Part shown: piece by piece, positions 42,955-54,903 of the stretch | How positions within the stretch are numbered: the stretch's first letter is position 1 | Layout: each line of letters opens with the position of its first letter | Assembly (NCBI GenBank): GCA_039545355.1 | Contig: BCJJ01000030.1 | Span: 251,954-315,953, forward strand | Direction of reading: 5' to 3' | Source of the DNA: Trichosporon coremiiforme | Lineage: Eukaryota > Basidiomycota > Tremellomycetes > Trichosporonales > Trichosporonaceae | Length of the DNA: 64,000 nt | Translations under genes and position numbers: made by a program | Notes under the pieces: generated by a model | What the model was told of the DNA's origin: nothing | The model's database searches: none | What the model saw: only the letters and a program-made list of their open reading frames with translations

Positions 42955-44981
42955 ATGGCTAGCCCCAACGCCGGCCCCAAGCGGCCCACCACCGCAGAGT
43001 GTGAGCTGCCCAACTCCCCGTTGGCTGACCCCAGGCGACGCCCAGATCCTCGCTCACCCCTTCTTCGAGATCGTGGACATCGAGATCAATGGCATCAAGC
43101 AGAAGATCTGGAAGAACGTGAGCTTCCTTAACCCAGCAGCACGAGCTGACCCCCAGAATCCCAACACCTACCGCGAGTTCCTTCTTCCGCGGATGAAGAA
43201 ATGGTCCGACCGCATCATGTTCGACGCGCCACAGGCGGACCCGAACCCGAACAACGAGCGCGAGAACATCACGTACGGCGAGGTGCTACGCGAGGCGTTC
43301 ATCCTCGGCGCGTGGTTGCGCGAGCGCGGCGCCAAGGTCGGCACCCGCGTCGCCATTGTCGGCTACAACGCCATCCAGTGGGGCGTGGCCTTCATGGCGA
43401 TCCACATGATTGGCGCCGCGCCCGTCATTGTCAACGCGGCCACCAGCGTCGAGTCTATGGTCCACTGCCTCTCAACCGTCAAGCCTCACACCGTCCTCAC
43501 TGACTCCATTAGCGCTGGACTGCTGGGACCTGAGACGGAGAAGCTGCGCGCCGCGGGCGTGGGTGAAGTGAGTTGAGGTTCTGCGATCAATCGCCCAGAT
43601 GCGCTTGGCGCACACCGATCAGATCTGGAAGGAAGCAAGCGGGCATCGAGAGGTCAGAACTGACGCACAGCTCTTCTCGTGGAACCCCGTGAGCCACATT
43701 CCGGGCTGCACCGTCCCCGTCCTCGACTACAAGAACCTGCGCGCCCCGAACGAGACCGTCCTCGGCGTCATCAATGGCACTGGCCTCGAGGACCTGACGC
43801 CTGACTCGGACGGTATCATCTACTTCACGTCCGGCACGACCGGCTTCCCGAAGGCTGTGCTGTCGACGCAGCGCGCCGGTCTGCACAACTACATCGCTTC
43901 CTACATCCGTGAGTCCCCCAGTCCTCAACCTCCCTAATATCCAGCCTCAATGCGCGCCGCGTTGCGCATGGGCGCACCGTTCAAAATGGCGTTCGCTCTC
44001 GTGACGACTCCGCCAGAGGAGCAGAGTGTCGTGCTCCTGGGCATCCCGCTCTTCCACGCGACAGGGTGCTTCAGCACGTTGCTGATGGGAGTCAACAACG
44101 GCGCGAAGACTGTGCTTATGAAGCGCTGGAACGTCGACGACGCTGTAGACCTGATCGTGAAGCAAAAGGTGACCAGCGTGGGCGGCGTGCCCGCGATCCC
44201 GACCGCGCTGATCAACTCGGGCAAGCTCCCGAAGGACCACAAGTTCACGGCCATCTCCTTCGGGGGCGCGCCGCCCGCCAAGCGTCTAGCCAGCGACATT
44301 CAGAAAGCCTGGCCCGAGGCCAACTTCGGCACAGGGTGGGGCATGACGGAGCTCAACGCTATTCACTGCATGCACGCCGGTATCGATTATGTCGAGCACC
44401 CTACCGCCGTCGGTGTCCCCGTGCCAACGGTGAAGGTCAAGATCGTGGATCCCGAGGACAAGTCGAAGGAGATGCCCCGCGGCCAGCCGGGCCTCGTCCT
44501 CGCCAAGGGTCCGAATGTCATGACGTGCTACATCGGGAACGAGAAGGCTACGGCGGAGACACTCGGAGCCGACGGGTGGCTGGACACGGGCGACGGTGGG
44601 TTCGTGGACGAGGAGAACAGGCTCCACATCCGCGACCGCATCAAGGACATGATCATCGTCGGCGGCGAGAACGTGCCGGGCACAGAGGTCGAGAATGAGA
44701 TCTTCACATTCCCGGGCGTCGCGGAGGCGGCGGCCGTGCCGATCCCGCACAGGACGATGGGGGAGCTCGTCGCTGTTGCCGTGAGCATGGCCCCGGGAAC
44801 CAAGCTGCCGAAGGGAGACGAGATCATCGCCCACGTCACGCCGAGGCTGCGCAAGGCTGCCCGTCCGGCTTTCGTCTGGGTCAGCGATGGGCTGCTTGCA
44901 CGCAATGCCAACGGAAAGCTCATCAAGAAGGACCTCAAGGGGCAGGTCCTCGAGGCTTACAAGAGGCAGAGCAAGCTGTAA
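42955..44981 (+). CDS. peroxisomal acyl-CoA synthetase (ANL superfamily), PTS1
   Basis: join(42955..43000, 43035..43567, 43671..43908, 43945..44981), 617 residues. AMP-binding P-loop IIYFTSGTTGFPKAV at about residue 255; later YGMTE-equivalent GTGWGMTELN, then the hinge and GWLDTGDGG, and the catalytic Lys region NANGKLIKKD. The C-terminus is SKL, a canonical peroxisomal signal. So a fatty- or other carboxylic-acid:CoA ligase feeding beta-oxidation. Intron 2 is 103 nt, the others 34-36; skipping the ATGCGC block within intron 2 gives GVGELFSWNPVSH, which aligns with GVGPIHCWSSLSH in the paralogue at 62041-64000. Chain-length preference is unknown. Confidence 0.93.
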
Positions 44982-45259
44982 CTGTGTCACAGTCGTTAAG
45001 AGTGCGATAGCGCACAAGGTGGCTGAGTTTGTAGGATGAATGCAGTTTATGATCTAGGTCTAGATCGGGTGCCATTGTCGCGGATCCGGTCTCGACCATC
45101 TGCAGGCGTCGCTGGGTCATCCCTTCGTGGCCCGCGGATCCGCCGGTCTCAGAAGCAGCAGGAAGTGGACGCAACGCGCCAGCAGAAATGCCCAACGTTG
45201 CCGCCGCCATTGTTAGTTCCTCGTCGACTCAGCCGCCAACAGCTACCCTAGAACACAAG

Positions 45260-46093
45260 TGAGCTAAGTGAGCTAAGGTGGTGCTCAACGCCAAGCTGAC
45301 CTCGAGACAGGTAGACGGTATGCTGCGAATTGTATGCTGTAGCTGACTGCCCGGCCAGCTCTGCGAGGGCCGACTCATTGTCTCGCTTACGAGCACAGGT
45401 AACAGCTTCTCTACGCCGAGCAATAGCTGGCCGCCAGGTTCCTTCGCTGGATGGAATGGGGGCGCACTACCGCCCCCGTGAGCTCCGAGGCAGAAGTCGA
45501 GCTGACACTTCAACAACCGCCAAGCTCGAACCCCGCCCTTTTCGAGGGATGAGGACGGGTGAGCACTGAGAGCTAGAGAGGTTGGCTGTTCTAGTTCACT
45601 GCAGTGTCCATCAGTTTCACGTTGGAGGTAGCTCATGTCAATCAGAGGAGTGCTTCACCTTGGGGACAGCTGAGGAGAGCTTTGTTGGTCATTCACAGCT
45701 CATCCCAGTTTGCGGGGTACTCCTAGTTCTTACCAGAAGTTGCAGTGTGTGCACACGAGTAAGTGCAGCTTCCGTCCGCCCACAGAGAAGCTGATAGCAG
45801 TCGTAGTCTGCAGTGACTGTCGAGTTGATTCCAAACGGCTATAGCTCATCCCAGGCTGAGCCCGTAGCGGGGACATCTAAGATGCGCTCGTTGGTTTTAG
45901 CTATCAGCTCACTCCGGTGCTTCTTCTCGCCACTAGACAGGTAATACCGATGGTGAGCTTCCTGGTCCTGCACGTCATAGCTCACGAAAGGTTCAGCTGC
46001 GCAATTCGGTGAGCTAACCACTCGGCTCGACAGCTCATGCTCAGTTGAAAGCGAGGGCAGTGGTACATGCCGGGACGAGTTATGAGGTGAGCT
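45260..46093. promoter_or_regulatory. dense TGAGCT/AGCTCA motif cluster
   Basis: The hexamer or its complement occurs 12 times: 45260, 45269, 45479, 45630, 45697, 45843, 45906, 45954, 45979, 46010, 46032 and 46088. By chance about 0.4 would be expected in 834 bp for a 6-mer on two strands. Several copies extend to TAGCTCA. Function unknown. Confidence 0.5.
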
Positions 46094-46276
46094 CCCCAAT
46101 CAAGATCCATCAGCTACATCCGTTGACTACTGCAGCAATGCAATGTCATGCCTGCAGGCTGATAGGATATGCGCTATAGAGCCCAGGCCGCCAGGTCCGC
46201 CCAGTTCCCAGGTCCGAAGTTCGATCGGTAGGTTGCCGCAGGCATGATGTGATGCGCACTCCCGCGCTCCCGCACT

Positions 46277-46291
46277 CCCCCCCCCCCCCCC
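46277..46291 (+). repeat. poly-C tract, 15 bases
   Basis: Uninterrupted run of C in non-coding sequence; length may be unreliable. Confidence 0.9.
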
Positions 46292-49200
46292 GCTCTCCCA
46301 AGATTGTCTGCACGTCGGTGCGGACGTTACCAGATTCGTAGGAGGGAGTTCGCAACGCCAGCCTCGGTGACGACGGGCACTTGGGAGGGAATGTCAGCGC
46401 TCGGACCGCTAGTCGATGTGCGGGAGTTGGAGCGGGGCATGGAGACGGCGAACGGAGTACGCAGCGGTGCTGTGAGTTGGAACGGAGAGAAAAGTGGACA
46501 GGTACGGGGGCGCGTGCGGAGCGTGCGGAGTACAGGGCAGGCAGGGCGGCAACGTGGGCATCGGAGTGAGCTTGCTGTATGCATACTAAGTCCGCCAGCG
46601 TCACTGTCACCTCTGCGCCCTTGGAATCACGGGCGGAGGAGCAGAGGGTGAATTGGCTAGGCAAAGGGCGTGCGTACGTCCGCCACGTATGTGAGCCTGC
46701 GCGTGCGTCTGCGTCGCCGTCATCAGAGGCTGGAGATCAGTAGACGCCGCAGCGAAGAGGGTTCAAGAGGGAGCAGATGGGAGTGGAACGAACCTAGTCC
46801 GGCTGGATTCAGCGCTGTCCATTCAGCGGTGTTCGCAGCGCGCTGCGCTCGCGGAGCGGACCGGATGAACCTTGATAAGTAGCCCATGTCTCGTATCGCT
46901 CACGGCGCTGCACCGTGTGCGCCGACGAGTGAACTCTGTTCCTCGTCGACGAACTTTCTGTCACACACTTTCACAACTCTGATGAATGCAATAAGCGGGG
47001 TGGCTAGGGCGGAGCGTGGGCATAGTCGGAGCGTGGGCATAGGGCATGTGCTTTCTGTGCCTGTGCTCTGCTCGCTCCTGACCGTGACAGACGCTGCCGA
47101 TAGAGTTGGTGCAGTCAAACTCAATGCGCTCAGTTACCATCAGAAGCCATCCAAGGTGAAGGTTGAAGGTTGGCTAGCGGTTGGCGCGGTTGGCGTAGAT
47201 CCGTATCTCGCCCATCCCACGGGCCTGCCGTTGCTGCCGGGATCCTGCTGAACCAGTCGGCAAGCTGCAGATCGCAACAGAGCAAGGCAGCGTTATTCCC
47301 GTCCTAGGTTCGTGTCCTTCTGTCGTTGGTTGCCCATACGCACCACATGTACCTGTCGCATGCATACTTCACGCCGTGCCCCAGGATCAACCCTCAACTT
47401 ACCTGACTGCCTGAGATCCGCGACGTGACGAACCCGTCACAAGAAACAGGACACTTGAGCTGCGCTACTCGGCTCCCGAACATTACCTATTCAGTCGGCA
47501 ACCGCCCAACGCAACCCATCGGTCAGTCGGATCTTCGGGTCTGTGCGTAACTACGACGCATCGCGACGTTGCGTAATGCTGGGGTTGCACGACGAGCGGC
47601 TGTACTTACGGATGGTCGTCTTGCCCGCCTGCTAGTGCAACGCCTGGCCGTGCTTGCGGACGGACAAGACCGTGCCGAGCGTGGGGCTGAGCAGTGGGAC
47701 ACTGCTTAACCGCCTTACGCATGGGCATTCACGACGTTTGACACGGCGCACTATTCTCGTATTCGGTTTGTACCGAGGCTGCAAGGCGGCATTGCAATGC
47801 CATAAGCTCGTCGTACATCTCTGTACATCGCTGCAGCATCCAGTCGTAGTGTGCAGACCCGGTGGGCTGCTAGCTCACTGCAATCCCGATAAGCGGGCCA
47901 GCGGCTCAACGCAGCGGAAAGCTCGGTACGGGAAATGGGCCAAGTTTTGCGTTGACCCTTGACTCTTGCTGTCTCGAGACCCAGGAGCGACCAGGAGGGG
48001 CCCAGGAGCTAGGAAGCAGTGAGGGTCCAGCACGGCTGGGAGGTGTCGTAGAGGATGGGTCCAGGGTGGGTCCATTTCGCGATAACGGCATGCTCGACCA
48101 GGACCATTGGTGGGGGGCAGTAACCGATCCTGTGCCTGCAGTCCGGTCCAACGTTCAGCTTTCAGGCGACTGAGACAGCGTCCTGAACACCTGCGCCAAA
48201 GCTGCACTAAGCAGAAGTAGACGCAGCGGCTAGCTCGTCGTGGAGCACCTGACGTCGGTGTCTGAGACACCTCGTAATGCATACGACAACACCTGAAAGC
48301 CCTCCTGACCGGGCTGACAAGCCTTGGCAAAGGCGGATGGAAGGTGAGCATTGTTGGGACAGGTAGCCGAACCAATACAGCCTTCTGGGTCGGATTGCCT
48401 CATTCGACGCTGCGGTCCTGTTGGGGGATCGTCAAATTGTCTCATCGTCAGGTGGCGCTCTGTTCTCTCGTCAGCCTGGAGTTGTTTAGCGCCTCACACA
48501 GCCGTAAAGCCGGCCGACCCGGACCAGCGCTAGGGAACGGTCCCATGGCATGGCCGCTCAGCCGCTTGTCCAAACGTCTTCGGGTCTACTGACGTCCGTA
48601 ATGTTGCACAGAAAGGAGACTGACTGTAAGGGAAGAAAAGCTTCGGCTGCTTGGTTACATGTCTGTGTGGCGTCCGTGCCTCTGCGGACATGAATAGCGC
48701 GGATGGTCCGCCTGACTCAAGTCGTGACGAGACGTGCGAAGGTGATGCAGTCGTCGTAATGCCGAGTGCCGCGGCACTGACCCCCGCAGAGATCGCCGCT
48801 TGCCGCCGTCTCTGCGTTCCCCTGCTCCCACTTGACAGTGCTGCCTGTCGCAGTAATGTCAACCGAGCTTGAAAGCTGTCTCGATGGCATGCAACGGGCG
48901 CTCGGTTGTCAAGTCTTGCGGCGCAAAGGCTTCCCCCGTCGCCCCGTCTGACAGCCTCCCCGTCCTCAACTGTGAAGTGTTATGTGATAACGTTGATATA
49001 CATCCATACTTGACATGAAAGTTCCTGAAAGATGACCAAACTAAAGATAACCAAACTCAATCGACTACGTCCTGTACTTCGTGTGGTTTTGTAACGACTG
49101 GGGTTACGGGTGCGGGATGGGCGATGAAACGAGATGCGTGTAAAGAAACAGATTTGGGGTGGGGGTGGCCGTGAGAGGGTCGGATTTTTCAGAATCTCAC

Positions 49201-49426
49201 AAACGCCTGCCCGTGGTGCATTGTGTGTGTGGTGTCGTGTGTTTCTCGTGTCTCGTGATTGGTTTGCTGGTCCGGAAAGTGGGAAGTTCGTAATCGTTGC
49301 CGTTATCGCGGCCGTTCGCATGGGCATAACAAAGACCGGTGCAGTGCTGCCGTTGCCGGACCAACGTGGTAGCATAGGGATACCTCATGCCCATGCGGGC
49401 GCGAGATAGCGAAGCTCGACGGCACC

Positions 49427-50334
49427 TTACATGCGGGCGCTGGCGAAGGGGCATTTCGGGGCGTTCTCAGACTCGGGAGTGTTCTCAACGATAATCTCGG
49501 CACCGTTCTTGGTGACCTCATCGAAGAGGGCAAGGGGGTCCATCCAGCAGTCGATGTGGTTGATCTGGAGCTTGTCGTTGACTTTGGCGACGAGCATGCC
49601 CTCGATGCTGAGGGTCTCGCCGTGGGCCTTGACACGGACACGCTGGCCGTTGCGGTTCATGCCGACGTAGTCGTTCTTCATCTGACCCCAGTGTCTCCAG
49701 CGGAAGGCAACGGTGGGCGGTCCAGAGTAGACCTCGAGGACCTCCCAGGCGAAAACGGGCATCATGCGCTTGAAGATCTTGTGCGAGTCGGTGAAGTCGT
49801 TGTTCTCGGGCGAGTAGAAGTTCGAGTCCGTCAGGAGGGCGTTGTAGGTGCCGATCTGGATCATCTTCTCGCCAGGGATGTTGGGACCACCGTTCACAGA
49901 AAAGGTATAGTTGTCGGGGTCAATCGTGCGCCACTCCTTCAGGTTGGTCTTGTACGAGGCCTCGATCTCCCAGTTCTTCACGAGGTTCTCGACGATCGAC
50001 GGGAGCGAGCCGGGCTCATGGTGCTGCGTCTTGGCTGCGGAGTCAGCGTCAAGTCCAGATAGGGCGGAACACAGCCTCGGAGGGCGCCGCCATCCGCCAT
50101 CCGCCATCCGCCACCCCCACCCGGCACCCGGCAGCGTCGCACATGTTCACCGCAACGCAGCCAGCTGACATCCTAACTGACATGCCGCAGCCCAAGCCTG
50201 AGACGGTGTACCAGATACTCACTCTCCTCGAAGTACTTGCGGGTCTTGGAGTAGTCCGGGGCGCGCTTGAAGCGCCAGGCGACGTCGTCACCGAGAACGG
50301 CGTCGGGGTTCGTGGCGAGGTCAGGGAGAGACAT
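49427..50334 (-). CDS. SnoaL-like (NTF2 fold) fungal pathogenesis-related protein
   Basis: complement(49427..50034, 50223..50334), 239 residues. After the first exon (MSLPDLATNPDAVLGDD, then WRFKRAPDYSKTRKYFEE) a 188-nt intron ends GACGCTGACTCCGCAG. Exon 2 has SLPSIVENLVKNWEIEASYK, DPDNYTFSVNGG, FKRMMPVFAWEVLEVYSGPP and WRHWGQMKNDYVG, a pattern known from fungal proteins annotated as pathogen-related, with a SnoaL-like alpha+beta barrel. No catalytic role is established. No signal peptide, so probably cytosolic. The intron is longer than most in the window and contains a heptamer repeat. Confidence 0.85.
50089..50112 (+). repeat. GCCATCC heptamer repeat inside an intron
   Basis: Three perfect units and a degenerate fourth within the 188-nt intron of the SnoaL-like gene. 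Confidence 0.8.
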
Positions 50335-50461
50335 TGTGGGTAAGGGGGTGACACAAAGGTGTTAGAAGGACAGTGACAGGGGAGGAGGTTGAGGTCAAGG
50401 AGTGAAAGAAGACCAGAGTAGGAGGGGAAAAACAACGAACGCTACTCGGCGATGCGCACAG

Positions 50462-50468
50462 TTATATA
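50462..50468 (-). promoter_or_regulatory. TATA box of the SnoaL-like gene
   Basis: TATATAA on the minus strand 128 nt before the ATG at 50334. Confidence 0.5.
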
Positions 50469-52044
50469 TCTGATAGCGCGAGCAGAAGCACAGCACTGGG
50501 ACACCCGGGACATGCCTGGCTGCGATGCTAAGCACCTTTGGGCAAACCATATCCACTTCGCACACACACGCAATGTAAGCCTGTCAGGTCCCATCGGTAG
50601 TACGTCTCAGGGATTAGTGCATGGATGGCATGCGACTCCTCTACACCGGTCAGCCTGTCCCCACACCCGACACCCAAGCATCTGGTCAGAGATCCAAGGA
50701 CGGGGGCGAGCCGCAGGAAGCAAGCGCAAGCAGGCGAACAGGCGCAAACACGCAAACGCATGTTTTTCAGTCGTCGTCTTGGCTGGCCAACCGAATTTTA
50801 GCCTTGAATCGTTATCCTACGTACCTCACGTACTAGTAACCCTCTCGTAACTCGTACCTGTGCTTTCCTTTGTTCTTCAGTGGTCAGTTCCTCGGAACGT
50901 GTCGCACCAGCCGGCGCCTCTTTTCCTGTTTATCCATGTTTCGCGCGTCTGATCCTGTGCAAGGCCGCGTCTGATGGACGATCTGCGGGCTTCTTTTGCT
51001 GAGCGCACGCTGCGACAACCCTGCCTATGCTCAGCTCAGATCTTCGGACAAGTGCGAACGCAGGGCGGGCGGTGATCCTGGCGTTTGCACTAAAGCGTGG
51101 GGAAGCGGACTAACGGCAAGGGCCGTTGAGCGACGGTGGCCCAAAGAAAGGAAGTTAACATATAAGCCATAGACCGATCAGGACGCCCATTTGCTGAAGG
51201 GCCGGCAACAGTGCGCGGCCCTGCCACCCCCAGACGCTCTGTGTCGGCATAACTTTCAGGAACAATTGGGGTTGAACCAAAGTTTCATGTGGGTGGAGGG
51301 TCGATGAGATGCCTGACATTCCCAGGACAGTGAAGGAAGAGCGAGCGGTGGACGACGCAGGTAGGCGGTTGGCCGTTGTCCTGTTTTTGAGGGTGTGTTA
51401 TTGGTCGAGATATATGACATGGGATGGGCGGAGGGATGGGTGAGATATATAGAGAGAGAGAGAGAGAGATAGGAGGAGTGCGATGAGCATGAGCTCAGGA
51501 GGCATGTCACTGGTTCCTGCGCCACACCGTTGTCCTGTTGTCCTGCAGGATCAGAGTGCAGGATGCACGGCAGGAGCACTAGGGACCGTAGGGAAACGCT
51601 GGGCACCATGTAACGCGGATCATCCTCCTGTCTTAAGCCGTGCCTGCCCACAGTCTGGTCCACCCCCGCCGGTCAGCCGGCCGAGCATGACCGGCTGCGC
51701 TGACACAAGCAACCGTGGGAGAGCGAACGCCCAGCCCATCGACCCGCAATGTCACCGCTCATGTCATGGCTCGCAACTGCTGTTGGATGTCGTCGTGTCG
51801 CGACGTCGTCCAGTCTCGTCTGCCGCCCACATCCGTGCGACTCTCGCACCACATCCCTCGACGCCTCGACTCTGCTACTCTCTCCTGCTAAATCTTCGCT
51901 ACGCTGCCCTTTTCGCGCTTCTTCCTCTGCTCGCGCAGCTTCTCCTCCTCGCGCTTCTCGTCGCCTTCCTTCCCGAGCAGACACTGCAATCTGAATCGCG
52001 GGACCCGCCGTCCACAGCCTCATCGCATAAGCCGCAACTCAATA
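50469..52044. other. divergent intergenic region
   Basis: Between the SnoaL-like gene and the methyltransferase gene. No coding signal. An AG dinucleotide tract at 51451-51469 and a CT-rich leader (51840-51990) are the only features seen. Confidence 0.45.
51451..51469 (+). repeat. AG dinucleotide microsatellite
   Basis: About nine AG units preceded by ATATAT. Confidence 0.9.
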
Positions 52045-54251
52045 ATGCCCGCTCCACAGCATGTCCAAATCATGGACGGCGGAATGGTAAGTCGGGCCCC
52101 GCAACTCCCACCGTAAACCTCCATACCGCGCACTAGTCGTTGTCGACAGCAAGCACGGCAACTGAGCCCCACCTTCCATGGTTACCTGATACGTGGCTGA
52201 ACATGAATACTGACTGCTTGTTCCGTTGTGATCCCACTACTTGGTGATGATAATCCAACGTATTTTTTAACCTCGTTCACGCCCTCTCTATCTTCGACCG
52301 TTACACCTCCCAGGGAACGCTCCTAGAGGCAAAAGGTTACGACGTCTCCGGCTCCATGTGGGGGTCAGAGCTGGTGCTGCGCCGTCCTGTAGTGGTCTCA
52401 GAGATTCACGAATCTTATTTCCAGTCAGGATCGGATATTGTTCAAACCGCAACGTGAGTGATTCAGGTCATCCCAAGTCGCGTTAGGACATGACAGAGTG
52501 CGTAAGCTCAGCACAAAATGCGACCAAGGGCATTAAGGTTTGTTAAGGTTTGCGCACACTTGATGCTTGATCCCAGGTCCTAGGTACTGTCCTGCGGATC
52601 CTGCATTGACGTGCTCAGCCCATGTCCTGCTAGGACGAGCAGCACTCACCCGTACCGTTGGGATCCTGCGAAGCTTGCTCTGAATTATCAATTCAGTCGA
52701 GTGCTCGTCGCTACCTTCAAACAATACAGACAACTGCACATCCGCACGGTGCAATGCTTCGGCGTTCGCAATCATGCACTGCCCATGTATCCTAGGACCC
52801 TTTAGCCTGGTCGGTGCGCAGCCTCCGAGTTGTGAATGCGGCGGATCCTCAGCCCGGGCAGCGCTCGCTCTTGCCGCGCGGCTCGCCAAGAGTCCCTCCT
52901 TTGCAAGCGCCTCCGCCGCGGCAAGTTGGCACACCCATTGTGCCCATTCGGCTCGGACCTGTCCGAGCACTGTGTGTGCGCACAATTCAGTCAACTCTGA
53001 AGCCAGAACCCAGAACCGAGATCAGAACATGACCGAAGCTTACGAATCGCTTGCACTGTGGATTGGCTGTCGGCTGAACGGCGCTGACTCATCACCAGAT
53101 ACCAGATGACACCGGCGGCGTTGGAGGAGGCTGCCCCCGGCCAAGGGCAAGCAGTGATGCGCTCGGCGGTGGGTCTGGCAACATCGGCGGCGGAGCGACA
53201 CGCAGGCGCCGTCGCGCTCTCGCTAGGCTCGTTTGGCTCGACCCTCAAACCGGGGCAGGAATACGCTGGTGTGTACCCTCCGCCGTTTGGGCCGAGCCCC
53301 AGCGTCTGCGAGAGTTCCCCGCAGCCCGCAGGAACCGCAGGTGGGCAACTAGCATCGTCAGTCGACACCGGCGCCGGCACCACCACACAGCAACACACCG
53401 CTTGTGCCTCTTCCAAGGAAGAGGCGCTGTACGCTTTCCACCTCGAGCGCCTGCGCGCATACCGGGATGCTACTTCCACGAAATTCGGTGGTCTGGCATG
53501 GCTCGCGTTCGAGACTGTGCCGAACCTCGCGGAAATCCAAGCGATCCGCCGAGCAATGGCGACATTGCGAAATGAGGGTCAGTCGGGGGCAGACTCGAGC
53601 CGAGGCGAGGAACGCGGAGAGCTTGAGCATGCGGAACGCCAGTCCAAGGCTCAAACCGAACGCCAAATCAGCTCTAAGGGCATCGATGCCCGTCCCCGCG
53701 GTGAAGGTTCAGAAGCGCGCGCGGAAGTCTGGGGTGGCGCTACGGATCTCTCCAGTGGCGCAAGTGTCCCTCACAAGGATACTGAAGACACCTCGCGTGA
53801 CAGCGCAGCTGGTGGTCCTACCCAGCCAAAGTTCTGGATATGCTCTGCGTTCCCCTCTGGCCAGCTTGGTCAGGCGCCGAACGGGCCGCATGCTGTTGCT
53901 GAATGGGTTGCGGCGATGACAGAGGGTGGGCCGGAGTACGCCACCCCCGATGGCGTTGGCGTGAACTGTACCAATCCCTCTTACCTCCCCGCGATCTTGG
54001 ACGAGATTGAAGCTCGCATCCCAGCTTCAGTCCGCGCAAGGACGACGTTGGTGGTGTACCCGGACGGAGGGTGCGTGTACGACCCGATAACGAAGGACTG
54101 GACGGAGAAGACGGGCACCCCGGACGAGTGGGCACGCGGTGTGCTTGATGTTCTCAAGGGGCGGGAGTGGCAGGGCATCATTGTGGGAGGGTGCTGCAAG
54201 ACGGGACCCGAGGAGATTGCCGCGCTCCGCAAGGCTGTGGACGCGTCGTAG
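52045..54251 (+). CDS. homocysteine S-methyltransferase, three exons with a 645-nt intron
   Basis: join(52045..52086, 52314..52453, 53099..54251), 444 residues. Exon 1 ends in MDGGM and exon 2 begins GTLLEAKGYD, rebuilding the family start DGGMGTLLE. Exon 2 ends in QTA plus AC and exon 3 opens ATACCAG, rebuilding TATYQ. Zinc ligands are Cys351 (GVNCTNPSYL) and Cys426-427 (VGGCCKTGPEE). The enzyme moves a methyl group from S-methylmethionine or S-adenosylmethionine to homocysteine, giving methionine, in the cytosol. Odd points: introns of 227 and 645 nt where most here are 35-50, and about 80 low-complexity residues inserted between AIRRAMATL and PKFWICSAF. The insert is in frame and may be a loop. 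Confidence 0.88.
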
Positions 54252-54486
54252 AGTCACGTATCACACAGCACATGTCACTGCCTCCCTTCTCCAGCGATCA
54301 GCTGCTCAGCCACTGACGTATCGCCTTCGTCATGTCGGTTCATCGGACAAGGCTCCCGTCGGACCCGCATTGACCCTCTTTCTGGTGGTTAAGCACCTGT
54401 CTGCGCATGTTCTCCCTTGTTTGACTCCCCGAACCCGTCTGTCCGTGTCTCAACGGGGTTTCAGCGCTGACAGCCTCGGCAGATAG

Positions 54487-54529
54487 TGTCTCAGAATGTC
54501 CCAGAGTGACCCAGATGTCTCAGAATGTC
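54487..54529 (+). repeat. 14-bp direct repeat TGTCTCAGAATGTC
   Basis: Two perfect copies (54487-54500, 54516-54529) with CCAGAGTGACCCAGA between. Confidence 0.85.
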
Positions 54530-54863
54530 TCAAATTCCGTGCGCAACACGTAAGGGATCCCGATCGCCATTCATGATCGGCGCATGTCGGCAGGTGTGCT
54601 TGTGTTTCAGAATTTGAGCCTGAGGGCCTATCCGCGCACCGAACAGCTCACCGCGAGTTGCGCACGCACTCGTGTGCCATGAACGCTGTTGAAAGGGACG
54701 ACCTAGCACATGCGGAGCGTAGTGTCAGGAGTTTCAGAGTCATGGCAGCCGACACTGCGGAACTGTGGCATCGAACGGCGAAACACGACCTCTTTCCGCA
54801 CCTGCCATGCCTGCGGCTTTGCAGCTCGACGTGAGCCTCGAGAGCATTCAACATAATGGAGCA

Positions 54864-54903
54864 ACCTGATACCTGATCAACCTGATCAACCTGATCAACC
54901 TGA
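54864..54903 (+). repeat. ACCTGATCA 9-bp tandem repeat
   Basis: Three perfect units with partial units at both ends; each holds a TGATCA palindrome. Confidence 0.85.

Larger units (their letters stand above)
44982..49426. other. 4.4-kb gene-poor region
   Basis: Longest stretch without a credible gene. Every open frame is Arg/Ser/Pro-rich and lacks splice-linked extension or motifs. No tRNA or 5S rRNA pattern was found by eye. It contains the TGAGCT cluster and a poly-C tract listed separately. A long non-coding RNA, an unrecognised decayed gene or long promoters are possible. Confidence 0.5.

Noticed and set aside
43568..43670. Extra 54-nt mini-exon in the acyl-CoA synthetase
   Set aside because: It would need a 31-nt intron without branch point, and the paralogue aligns without it.
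44982..49426. tRNA or 5S rRNA genes in the gene-poor region
   Set aside because: No B-box-like GGTTCRANYCC with matching acceptor stem was found by eye; a covariance search was not possible.
52533..52994. 153-codon antisense frame filling the methyltransferase intron
   Set aside because: Starts without ATG and has no domain; kept only as part of the long-intron finding.
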